From contig PMJF01000017.1 of assembly GCA_003157295.1 (NCBI GenBank), positions 1 to 12,483 on the forward strand: a DNA stretch of 12,483 nucleotides, written 5' to 3'. The notes below the pieces were generated by a model. The model ran no database searches, was not told the origin of the DNA, and worked only from the letters and a program-made list of their open reading frames with translations. Origin of the DNA: Candidatus Moraniibacteriota bacterium (GTDB lineage Bacteria > Patescibacteriota > Minisyncoccia > Moranbacterales > UBA11712). Both the position numbers and the translations under genes were made by a program. Shown here piece after piece: positions 1 through 7,124 of the stretch; positions within the stretch are counted from its first letter, which is position 1, and the number at the start of each line of letters is the position of its first letter.

Positions 1-1
1 T

Positions 2-346
2 TTTTTTGGATCGGTCGAGCAGGAGCCCGGCATTTATACTGAGGAAGAGGGCAGCTGGATGGTCGGTCTCAACACGGCCATCTCAGACGAATTGAGGCTG
101 GAAGGCCAGGCTCGCGAGCTCATCCGGCGCATCCAGGAATTGCGGAAGCGTGCCGGTTTTGAAGTGGAAAATCGCATCAGCCTTTGCTATCAAGGGGGGT
201 CGGAGATCTTTAAAAAGTTCGGAGACCTTATCGCTAAGGAAACACTGGCCGAAGGTGTTTTCGAAGCCGACAATCCCGAATCCGACATTTCCGAACTTAT
301 TGACCTCGAAACCGCGCCGATCAAGGTTTGGCTCAAGAAGATTTAA
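2..346 (+). CDS. ileS: Isoleucyl-tRNA synthetase, C-terminal end (5' truncated)
   Basis: Only the last ~114 residues are present; the frame is open to the window edge, so this is the 3' end of a larger gene. The visible part resembles the C-terminal region of class I isoleucyl-tRNA synthetases: a hydrophobic 'GSWMVGLNTAIS' strand, then the characteristic helix 'ELRLEGQARELIRRIQELRK' followed by 'AGFEVENRISL'. In the full enzyme this region follows the anticodon-binding helical bundle. The enzyme charges tRNA-Ile in the cytoplasm. The catalytic HIGH and KMSKS motifs and the editing domain lie outside the window, so the call rests on the C-terminal helix alone. A C-terminal zinc finger is not visible: the only Cys in this segment is in 'SLCYQGG'. 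ValRS or LeuRS is less likely given the 'EGQARELIRRIQELRK' pattern. Confidence 0.85.
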   Translation, partial: FFGSVEQEPGIYTEEEGSWMVGLNTAISDELRLEGQARELIRRIQELRKRAGFEVENRISLCYQGGSEIFKKFGDLIAKETLAEGVFEADNPESDISELIDLETAPIKVWLKKI

Positions 347-371
347 ATATACCAAATATAGGGCGATCCAG

Positions 372-388
372 TCCTTTAAAAAAAAGGA
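372..388 (+). promoter_or_regulatory. Possible hairpin masking the ribosome binding site of the 66-residue gene
   Basis: TCCTTT (372-377) is perfectly complementary to AAAGGA (383-388), with an A5 loop. The 3' arm contains most of the AAGGAG Shine-Dalgarno site of the gene starting at 396. Six A/T-rich pairs form a weak stem, so any effect on translation is inference. A poly-A next to an SD could create this by chance. Confidence 0.3.
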
Positions 389-395
389 GTCCGGG

Positions 396-596
396 ATGGG
401 GAAAATGCACACATATACTTTAGTCGCCTCGATTATCGCTATTACCGCGATAATTGTCGCATCCTTTATCGTTCCCAGTGAAGCCGAATTGATCGCCAGG
501 GATATCAGTCCCACGGTGAGATATAGTAGGCTAGTTTGGGTCGTAGTGGGTTCGGCGGCATGTCTGCTGCCGGTAGGCAGGTTTTCAACTAGCTAA
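396..596 (+). CDS. Small membrane protein, function unknown (66 aa)
   Basis: I do not recognise this protein. The ATG at 396 is chosen because AAGGAG (384-389) precedes it by 6 nt, a near-ideal SD; an ATG three codons later (405) is less well placed. Two hydrophobic stretches are visible, about residues 8-26 ('LVASIIAITAIIVASFIV') and 46-61 ('RLVWVVVGSAACLLPV'), joined by a short polar segment with 'PSEAELIARD'. A two-TM hairpin protein is the simplest reading. The second half overlaps a region that could fold as RNA (7-bp arms at 530-536 and 587-593), so an RNA or dual role cannot be excluded. The next gene starts 34 bp downstream and has a similar SD, so the two are probably co-transcribed. 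No clear sigma70 promoter was seen in the short gap after ileS. Confidence 0.55.
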   Translation: MGKMHTYTLVASIIAITAIIVASFIVPSEAELIARDISPTVRYSRLVWVVVGSAACLLPVGRFSTS

Positions 597-630
597 GCCC
601 GGCGCTGCTGGCGAAAAGGAGAGTAAAACG

Positions 631-987
631 ATGGAAAAGAAGAAGCTTACGATCGCGGAAATTTTTCTTGCTGGTGCGACGATAGCGTTATCCTTTGCTG
701 CGGTGCTTGCCAGCGAATATATTTATGGGAATATTTCCATCGGGCTTGCGGTAGCGTTGCTCATCTGCCTGATTTGGATCGTTTATGATGCCGCTCGTCT
801 AGGTGGGTGGTGGGAAAAATTCTTAAATTGTCTTACTAAACCACCAACCTGCAAATGCGGGGGGACGAAATTTAGGCATCCGTCCTGGTGGAAGCCGGAA
901 ATATCGTACGTCCTTTGTCTGGGCAGCTCGCAAGAGTCTCCACCTCCTCCGCCGCAAGAATGTGTCGATTGCGGTGAGTTGCAGTAA
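631..987 (+). CDS. Two-TM membrane protein with Cys-rich, possibly zinc-binding tail (118 aa)
   Basis: Unrecognised. The start at 631 has AGGAG (617-621) 9 nt upstream. The N-terminus is basic (MEKKK), followed by two hydrophobic segments at about residues 10-28 and 35-52, then 'YDAARLGGWWEKF', which may lie at the membrane interface. The C-terminal tail (67-118) holds C74-x-C76-GG and C111-x-x-C114-G, plus C67 and C96 and a run of five prolines (104-108). The CxC...CxxC arrangement looks like a split zinc ribbon or rubredoxin-like knuckle, but metal binding is inferred. If both N-terminus and tail are cytoplasmic, this would be a membrane-tethered zinc module. It sits between ileS and recO, forms a likely pair with the 66-residue gene, and is followed by a strong hairpin terminator. 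Confidence 0.65.
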   Translation: MEKKKLTIAEIFLAGATIALSFAAVLASEYIYGNISIGLAVALLICLIWIVYDAARLGGWWEKFLNCLTKPPTCKCGGTKFRHPSWWKPEISYVLCLGSSQESPPPPPQECVDCGELQ

Positions 988-1020
988 TCTTAGGGGGAAA
1001 TTATGGTAAATTTTTTCAAG

Positions 1021-1062
1021 CCGCGGGGTGTGAGCTTCACACCACTCCGCGGTTTTTCTTTT
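1021..1062 (+). terminator. Intrinsic terminator after the small membrane-protein pair
   Basis: CCGCGG (1021-1026) pairs with CCGCGG (1047-1052), and GGTGTGA (1027-1033) pairs with TCACACC (1037-1043). The loop is GCT and the 3' side has a 3-nt ACT bulge. A T-rich tract (TTTTTCTTTT, 1053-1062) follows. This separates the small-gene pair from recO. Confidence 0.8.
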
Positions 1063-1074
1063 GCGGCAATTTTT

Positions 1075-1083
1075 TGCTATGCT
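1075..1083 (+). promoter_or_regulatory. Possible extended -10 promoter for recO
   Basis: TGC-TATGCT is an extended -10 match (TGn plus a TATnnT-like hexamer). It would start transcription at about 1090, the A of the recO ATG, giving a leaderless mRNA. No good -35 hexamer is seen. The position just after a terminator supports a new transcription unit, but the sequence match is modest. Confidence 0.3.
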
Positions 1084-1089
1084 TAATAT

Positions 1090-1809
1090 ATGCAAAAATA
1101 CACGGCGATAATTTTGTCCCATTATGATGTCGGGGAATTTGACCGCATCTATATAATGTATACCTTGGAAGCGGGGTTCCTGAAGGCCATTGGGAGAGGA
1201 GTGAGAAAACCGACGGCCAAACTGGCCGGACATCTGGAGCCGGGAACCTTGTCTGAGGTATATATCGCCAAATCGCGGGGACGCGGCCAAATCGCGAGCG
1301 CGATCACAATCGAAAATTTTGAAAGAATAAAAAAAAATTTTGAAAAATTACAGGCTGTCATCGGCGTCCTGAATTTTTTCGCGCGAATTTTCAGCGAAGG
1401 CGAGAAAGACAAAAAAACGTTCGATCTGTTGAGCGAATTTCTGAAAATGCTGGATGGAAAAACAAAAGAGCCTGTGTCAGAAAAAGACAAATTGACCATC
1501 CTCGCTTTTTGGTGGAAGCTGTTCGACCGGCTGGGGCAGCGGCCGGAAGCGGCCAGATGCGTGAACTGCGAATCAAGCCTCAAGAGCGAACAAAAAAACT
1601 TTTTTTCCCTTGAAAAAGGGGGAGTGGTCTGCCCGCGGTGCGCTTCAGGGAGAAAAGGGCTTTTTGATATCTCCGACAATCAGATCAAACTTTTGAGGCT
1701 TTTTTTGACGCAGCCGCTTCTAAAAATATTGAAAATAAAAGTGGGCGGGGAAGAAATAAGAGGGCTTGAAAGGATGAAAGAGGCTTTTAGGAGATTCTAT
1801 TTCGCTTAA
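1090..1809 (+). CDS. recO: DNA repair protein RecO (zinc-binding type)
   Basis: RecO loads RecA onto SSB-coated single-stranded DNA with RecR and anneals complementary strands in RecF-pathway recombinational repair. The 239-residue protein has the usual family length. The N-terminal OB-fold region begins 'YTAIILSHYDVGEFDRIYIMYT' and continues with 'GRGVRKPTAKLAGHLEPGTL', matching the family pattern of a basic GxRKPxS/T segment then 'LxPxxL'. Next comes a helical bundle (about 80-155), then a four-Cys zinc knuckle C157-x-x-C160...C181-x-x-C184, present in Deinococcus-type RecO and lost in some others. No SD precedes the ATG, but a terminator and a possible extended -10 lie just upstream, so a leaderless transcript is plausible. 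A hairpin terminator follows at 1818. Confidence 0.93.
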   Translation: MQKYTAIILSHYDVGEFDRIYIMYTLEAGFLKAIGRGVRKPTAKLAGHLEPGTLSEVYIAKSRGRGQIASAITIENFERIKKNFEKLQAVIGVLNFFARIFSEGEKDKKTFDLLSEFLKMLDGKTKEPVSEKDKLTILAFWWKLFDRLGQRPEAARCVNCESSLKSEQKNFFSLEKGGVVCPRCASGRKGLFDISDNQIKLLRLFLTQPLLKILKIKVGGEEIRGLERMKEAFRRFYFA

Positions 1810-1817
1810 GCAAGAAG

Positions 1818-1839
1818 AAAATCCGGTTTGCGGATTTTT
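1818..1839 (+). terminator. Hairpin terminator after recO
   Basis: AAAATCCG (1818-1825) pairs perfectly with CGGATTTT (1831-1838) around the loop GTTTG. The T-run (1835-1839) overlaps the 3' arm and is short, so efficiency is uncertain. The hairpin overlaps the -35 of the predicted promoter of the next gene. Confidence 0.5.
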
Positions 1840-1856
1840 CCAAATTATTGTAAAAT
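1828..1856 (+). promoter_or_regulatory. Sigma70-type promoter for the 646-residue protein (predicted leaderless)
   Basis: TTGCGG (1828-1833), 17-bp spacer, TAAAAT (1851-1856). Seven bases beyond the -10 places +1 at 1863, one base before the ATG at 1864, so the transcript would have essentially no leader. The absence of any SD is consistent. The -35 lies within the recO terminator hairpin. Confidence 0.45.
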
Positions 1857-1863
1857 CAGATCA

Positions 1864-3804
1864 ATGTCCCTTCGCGATATTGAAAAAAATCTTTATCACC
1901 AGGAAGAAGATCCGGGAAAGAGGCGGTCTCTGAATTTTGGTGCGATTGATCCGCAGGAAACCGGGGAAAATCCATTTTCTCCGGTGTCTTTTGAAACGAA
2001 AAAAAAAGAATCAAACACAATGTGGGTCAGGGAAGATGAGGAAAAGAAAAAGGAAAAAAGAAAGAAAATTAAAAAAATCGCCATTATCTCGGCCGCCAGC
2101 CTCGCGATTATTGCCGGATTGATCTGGGCGGCGGTCGCAATCAGAAAAACTTCTTTTTCGGAAGACCAGGTAAAAGTTTCCATCGCCGGGCCGCAAAAAG
2201 TCCAAAGTGGCGAATTGGTGTCTTTCGACATTGATTATCAAAATCTCAATCGAGCGTCTCATCAGCAGGCGGTGCTTCATATAAATTTCCCCGAAAATTT
2301 CAAACCGGAAGGGGATTTGAGTTCCGAATCGGATGGTCCGAACGCGAGAAAATATAACATTGGTTCGATAAACGGCCATAGCGCCGGCAAGATAACTCTC
2401 CAAGGAAAATTTTTCGGGCCCAAGGATCTCTTGGTCTATATAAACGCTTCTCTCGAATACAGCTCTTCCAATTTCAGCTCGACGTTCAAACCGGAAAGCA
2501 AGACAGGAATTTTTATTTCCTCCAGCCCACTGACCCTGGAAACGGACGGACCGCAAAGCGTGGTTGCGGGAAACGCGGTTTCCTACACCATTAAATTCCA
2601 AAACAGCGGCCACGCGGCCATGCCGGACTTGAAAATAAAAGTGGATTATCCCGGTGGGTTCACTTATGCTTCATCGGAGCCGATTCCTTCACAAAACAAC
2701 AATGTCTGGTATGTCGGCGCGTTAGGGGCGGGACAAAGCGGAGAGATAAAATTTAGCGGAACGCTGGACGGACAAAACGAAGAGATAAAGAATTTCAAAG
2801 CGGCAATTGGGGAATTTGGGAGCGACGGAAGCTTTATCGCCTATAACGAATCGGCAGGCAGCGTTAAGATCATTGCCACCCCCATTAAAATTGAACAAAC
2901 TGTCAATGACAAAAAGAACAGCCTAAACATCAATGCAGGAGACGTTCTGACTTTCAAAATTAGGTATGTCAACACAAGCACAATTGGACTGCGGGATGTT
3001 GTCATCACTGAGGAGATCAATAACCCGATTCTTGACTACGCCAAAATAAACTTCGCCCAATCCAAGGGGAGTCTCAATTCTTCAAACGGCGTTATCACCT
3101 GGAAAGCCACGGATATTCCGGGGCTTAAGTTGCTCAATCCGGGCGAAGGAGGGGAGATCGATTTTTTGATCCCGGTAAAGACTGTCATTCCGGTCAAGGA
3201 TCCGGGAAATAAAGATTTTGTTTTCGATGCAGTGGCCAAAATTGACAGCCCGGATATTGCTACGCCTGAAGGGTCGAACAAAACAGTTTCTGCGAGTGCG
3301 GTCAACATCAAGCTCAATTCCAAGCTGGGTTTGTCAGCCCAGGGATATTATAACGATGCGGAAATCAAAAATACCGGGCCGATTCCTCTCGAGTCCGGCC
3401 AGGAAACAACTTTCACAATTCATCTCAAGCTGATGAATGTATCGAACGACTTGACCAACGCGAAGGTGACGGCCGCTTTTCCGGCGGGTGTGAAGTGGAA
3501 GAACGTTTTCTCCACAACGGATGCCAATGTCATTTTCGATGGTCGAGCCAATGAATTGGTCTGGAATCTCGGGACTCTGCCAGCCGGCATCGGAGTGCTG
3601 ACTGATCCGCGCGAGCTTATTTTTCAAATCGGCGTGACTCCCAGCGCAAACCAGGTGGGAAACTTTGTCGGGCTGCTGGGAAAAACCGTTTTTTCGGCCG
3701 AAGATGCTTTTACGAAAGAAAAATTGACGTCGACTCTCACTGGAAAAGATTCAAACTTAACTGAGGATATGAGCGTAGGCGATCAGGGAGAGGTGGCGAA
3801 ATAG
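1864..3804 (+). CDS. Single-pass membrane protein with tandem DUF11-like beta-sandwich repeats (646 aa)
   Basis: Function unknown; probably a surface-exposed structural or adhesive protein. The ATG at 1864 (MSLRDIEKNLYHQ) is preferred over an upstream TTG at 1828 because 1828 falls in the recO terminator and would lie upstream of the predicted transcription start. Residues 1-70 are hydrophilic and strongly charged, with a lysine-rich stretch (61-71) before one TM helix (about 71-93). Everything after should be outside the membrane. Four Ig-like repeats of about 110-150 residues can be seen, starting near 103, 222, 340 and 487. They share the pattern 'GPQ(K/S)V-x2-G-x2-V(S)(F/Y)-I-x-(Y/F)QN' followed by 'L-x-I-x(V/F)-(D/N)(Y/F)P', as in DUF11/CARDB-type domains of cell-surface proteins. 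No sortase signal or second TM is seen at the C-terminus. tgt begins 22 bp downstream, so co-transcription is possible without a functional link. Confidence 0.85.
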   Translation: MSLRDIEKNLYHQEEDPGKRRSLNFGAIDPQETGENPFSPVSFETKKKESNTMWVREDEEKKKEKRKKIKKIAIISAASLAIIAGLIWAAVAIRKTSFSEDQVKVSIAGPQKVQSGELVSFDIDYQNLNRASHQQAVLHINFPENFKPEGDLSSESDGPNARKYNIGSINGHSAGKITLQGKFFGPKDLLVYINASLEYSSSNFSSTFKPESKTGIFISSSPLTLETDGPQSVVAGNAVSYTIKFQNSGHAAMPDLKIKVDYPGGFTYASSEPIPSQNNNVWYVGALGAGQSGEIKFSGTLDGQNEEIKNFKAAIGEFGSDGSFIAYNESAGSVKIIATPIKIEQTVNDKKNSLNINAGDVLTFKIRYVNTSTIGLRDVVITEEINNPILDYAKINFAQSKGSLNSSNGVITWKATDIPGLKLLNPGEGGEIDFLIPVKTVIPVKDPGNKDFVFDAVAKIDSPDIATPEGSNKTVSASAVNIKLNSKLGLSAQGYYNDAEIKNTGPIPLESGQETTFTIHLKLMNVSNDLTNAKVTAAFPAGVKWKNVFSTTDANVIFDGRANELVWNLGTLPAGIGVLTDPRELIFQIGVTPSANQVGNFVGLLGKTVFSAEDAFTKEKLTSTLTGKDSNLTEDMSVGDQGEVAK

Positions 3805-3820
3805 AAAATATAACCCATAA

Positions 3821-4993
<1,173 letters not shown>

Positions 4994-5036
4994 GCCAAAA
5001 GAAAGGAGAATTAGTTTTTAACCAGCTTACTTATTG

Positions 5037-6299
5037 ATGAAGAAAAAAATAGAACTTGTTTCTCCCGGAGGGAATCTTCCAAAAATTGAATATGCCTATT
5101 ATTACGGAGCGGATGCGGTTTATGTCGGGTATCCGGATTTTTCTCTTCGGGCAAGGCTCAACGATTTCAGCGAAACGAATTTGAAAAAAGCGGTGGCCTT
5201 GGCGAGAAAACGCGAAAAAAAAATTTACTTTACGCTCAACGTTTACGCCCACGAGAGGCATTTGGCTAAGATAAAAAAACATCTTTCATTTATAAAAAAA
5301 ATAAAGCCTGATGCGGTGATCGTCAGCGATCCCGGAATATTGAGTTTGGTCAAAAAGCATTCTCCGAAAACCAAGATCCATCTTTCCACCCAAGCCAACA
5401 CTACAAATTCGGAAGCCGTAAAATTCTGGCAGTCTCAGGGAGTTTCGAGAATAGTGTTGGCGCGCGAGGTGACGCTCGAAGAAATAAAAATGATCAAAAA
5501 AAAGTGTCCCAATATCGAGCTTGAATATTTTGTCCATGGGGCAATGTGCATGAGTCTCTCCGGCCGGTGCCTTCTTTCAAAATGGATGCGGGATCGAAGC
5601 GCTAATTTAGGAGATTGCGTTCAGCCTTGTCGATGGCCTTATCATGCAACACGAGAAAATAAAGAAGAAATTATTCTATCGGAAGATAAGAATGGATCAT
5701 ACTTGTTCAACTCCAAAGATCTTTGTCTGATCGAGCACCTGGATAAATTAGCCAAGGCTGGGGTGAACGCATTTAAGATAGAGGGAAGAACAAAAAGTGT
5801 TTTCTACGCGGCCTTGGCGACAAAATCCTATCGTCGGGCAATTAATGCGGTTGAAAAAGAAAAGTCCGGGAAAAAGTTGAATAAGATCGTCAAAGAAGAA
5901 AAATCCGAATTGAACAAGTTGACCAACAGGGAATACTCAACCGGGTTTTTATTTGGAAAAGATAAATGGGAGAACAATTTCGATTGTTCTCATCGGAGGA
6001 ATAGGTGGCAGTTTGTAGGAGAAATCTGCCCTGTTAAATCCCGCAAAGCGGGTGCGCCCTTGGCGCAATTTAACAGGGTAAAAGTGCATAACGCCATCAA
6101 GACCGGCGATCAACTGGAGATTATCACGCCGGAGAATATCTATGCTTCGCGGGTAGCGGAGATAAAAAACGAAAAAGCAGAATTGGTCGTGTCCGCTCAT
6201 GGAGGGAATAGAAACATTTATTTTATCGGATTATCGGGAGAGTTTCCTCGCGGGTCGCTGCTTAGAAAAAAATTATTCGAAGCCGAGGCTTGTCACTAA
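5037..6299 (+). CDS. trhP: U32 family protein, TrhP-type tRNA wobble hydroxylation protein
   Basis: TrhP-type members of the U32 family (annotated historically as collagenase-like peptidases) take part in prephenate-dependent 5-hydroxyuridine formation at tRNA position 34. The 420-residue protein starts 'KIELVSPGGN' and continues 'GADAVYVG', the N-terminal strand/turn of this TIM-barrel family. The signature region is 'EYFVHGAMCMSLSGRCLLS...GDCVQPCRWPY', with C171, C178, C194 and C198 forming the four-Cys set that binds an iron-sulfur cluster in characterised members; 'GRCLLS' and 'CRWxY' resemble TrhP more than RlhA or UbiU/V. 'AFKIEGRTKS' (245-254) is also conserved. ATG 5037 is used; TTG 5034 just before it is possible. 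A GAAAGGAG at 5001-5008 is too far away to act as its SD. Residues 332-347 are encoded by a 50-bp palindromic element. The neighbour tgt also modifies wobble position 34. Confidence 0.85.
   Translation: MKKKIELVSPGGNLPKIEYAYYYGADAVYVGYPDFSLRARLNDFSETNLKKAVALARKREKKIYFTLNVYAHERHLAKIKKHLSFIKKIKPDAVIVSDPGILSLVKKHSPKTKIHLSTQANTTNSEAVKFWQSQGVSRIVLAREVTLEEIKMIKKKCPNIELEYFVHGAMCMSLSGRCLLSKWMRDRSANLGDCVQPCRWPYHATRENKEEIILSEDKNGSYLFNSKDLCLIEHLDKLAKAGVNAFKIEGRTKSVFYAALATKSYRRAINAVEKEKSGKKLNKIVKEEKSELNKLTNREYSTGFLFGKDKWENNFDCSHRRNRWQFVGEICPVKSRKAGAPLAQFNRVKVHNAIKTGDQLEIITPENIYASRVAEIKNEKAELVVSAHGGNRNIYFIGLSGEFPRGSLLRKKLFEAEACH
6029..6078 (+). repeat. 50-bp palindromic three-way-junction element inside the U32 gene
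   Basis: Outer arms CCCTGTTAAAT (6029-6039) and ATTTAACAGGG (6068-6078) are perfectly complementary over 11 bp. They enclose two abutting hairpins: CCCGC-AAA-GCGGG (6040-6052) and TGCGCC-CTT-GGCGCA (6053-6067). Of 50 bases, 44 pair and 6 form the two 3-nt loops, with nothing unpaired at the junction. The unit from 6030 to 6077 is 48 bp (16 codons). The translated segment lies between 'FVGEI' and 'RVKVHNAIKTGDQLEI', where U32 relatives normally have a short variable turn. Its architecture matches that of the tgt element. Confidence 0.8.
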
Positions 6300-6318
6300 T
6301 TTGGCAATGTGGTAAAAT
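6290..6318 (+). promoter_or_regulatory. Sigma70-type promoter for the 234-residue membrane protein
   Basis: TTGTCA (6290-6295), 17-bp spacer, TAAAAT (6313-6318), with TGG directly before the -10 forming an extended -10. Predicted +1 is 6325, leaving a 51-nt leader. The -35 overlaps the last codons of the U32 gene. Confidence 0.55.
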
Positions 6319-6324
6319 ATAACC

Positions 6325-6342
6325 AGCTGAAGCAATTCAGCT
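6325..6342 (+). promoter_or_regulatory. 5'-end hairpin of the predicted mRNA
   Basis: AGCTGA (6325-6330) and TCAGCT (6337-6342) form a perfect 6-bp stem with a 6-nt loop. The hairpin begins exactly at the predicted +1 of the upstream promoter, so it could protect the mRNA 5' end. No T-run follows, so it is not an intrinsic terminator. Confidence 0.35.
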
Positions 6343-6375
6343 AAGTTCTATAAAATTAATTTTTCAAAAACAAAA

Positions 6376-7080
6376 ATGGCCAGGAGGACAAAAAAAATAA
6401 AAAGATCTCTTCCGAAAAGCGCGACGGTCAAGTCGGCGGAGGACTGGAAAATATTTTCGGGGACAAGCTTCAAATTGACCAAATCGAAAAAAACCAGCGG
6501 AGAAAAAAATTTCAGGTTCAACCTGTCGCTGATCATTCTGATGGCGGTCTTGGAAATATCTCTGTTTATGCTTCTTCTTACGCTCATCAGCGCCCAAACG
6601 GCTCAGGGTGACAGCAGCCAACCTCTTTCTTCCGCACCAGCAGTGAGTGGCGCAAAAAAAATGATCAAGCCCGTCAGTCAGACACTAAGTGACCCAAGTC
6701 TTGATTTTCAGCTGACTGTTCCTGCACAACTGGGGGAATGGCTCTATAAAACGGGAGACATTAAAAGTCTGGTTGATGATAATCTGTCTGATCAGTATCT
6801 CCAAATATTTATTCCGACCGGAGACAAAAAAAATTCGCGCAATTTCAACGAAATGACGGCATCCATCCTAACAATAAAAAAGTTCACAGCCGATGAATGG
6901 AAAAAGCTGGAAAAGGGATGTCAAAACGACAACACTCTTTTTTGCGACTCGGCTGGAACAAAAATTGCTGAAAAAAACGGATTGGTTTACGCGTATAATA
7001 AAATTAGCAACTGCCCATCCGGAATGGGAAGCAAGTGTGCTTTGGCTGACAAGATAGTGAGTGGCTTTCAGCTGAAGTAG
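6376..7080 (+). CDS. Single-pass membrane protein with four-Cys extracytoplasmic domain (234 aa)
   Basis: Not recognised. The N-terminal ~48 residues are basic (MARRTKKIKR, further K-rich patches) and should be cytoplasmic; one TM helix runs about 50-72 ('LSLIILMAVLEISLFMLLLTLIS'). A Ser/Ala/Gln-rich linker (73-105) leads to a soluble domain from ~106 ('SLDFQLTVPAQLGEWLYKTGD'), whose strand-turn-strand opening ending in aromatic residues recalls small PsbP-like or lipoprotein-type lookup-resistant domains; that resemblance is weak. Cys 182, 190, 213 and 221 all lie in the C-terminal 55 residues and could form two disulfides outside the membrane. The ATG at 6376 has no SD but follows a good promoter with a 51-nt leader. 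The next gene is 44 bp away and is also membrane-anchored, so the two may be co-transcribed. Confidence 0.75.
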   Translation: MARRTKKIKRSLPKSATVKSAEDWKIFSGTSFKLTKSKKTSGEKNFRFNLSLIILMAVLEISLFMLLLTLISAQTAQGDSSQPLSSAPAVSGAKKMIKPVSQTLSDPSLDFQLTVPAQLGEWLYKTGDIKSLVDDNLSDQYLQIFIPTGDKKNSRNFNEMTASILTIKKFTADEWKKLEKGCQNDNTLFCDSAGTKIAEKNGLVYAYNKISNCPSGMGSKCALADKIVSGFQLK

Positions 7081-7124
7081 CGCCGGCACAACTTGGAAAG
7101 CTAATTAAGAAATATTGATTGCGT

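Noticed and set aside
83-514. Long open frames on the minus strand opposite ileS, recO, tgt and others
   Set aside because: They are antisense shadows of well-supported + strand genes, lack SD or promoter, and give no recognisable proteins.
1003-1086. A 27-codon open frame (MVNFFKPRGVSF...) with a G-rich stretch upstream, just before recO
   Set aside because: It runs through the terminator hairpin and its T-tract; the coding sense is a by-product of the palindrome, and the peptide has no recognisable feature.
1214-1228. A single hairpin CGGCCA-AAC-TGGCCG with a 3-nt loop inside recO, resembling half of the tgt element
   Set aside because: It encodes part of the conserved 'AKLAGHLEPG' region with no extra residues relative to the family, so it is not an insertion. 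It shows that single short hairpins arise by chance and that the double-hairpin plus extra-residue criterion is needed.
5001-5008. GAAAGGAG resembling an SD between tgt and the U32 gene
   Set aside because: The nearest usable start (5037) is 28 nt away, an in-frame TAA at 5019 blocks an earlier start, and no other start codon sits at SD distance. Treated as fortuitous.
6323-7078. CAGCTGAAG occurring in the leader (6324-6332) and at the end (about 7069) of the 234-residue gene
   Set aside because: Nine bases only, containing the self-complementary CAGCTG; too short to be called a repeat or attachment site.
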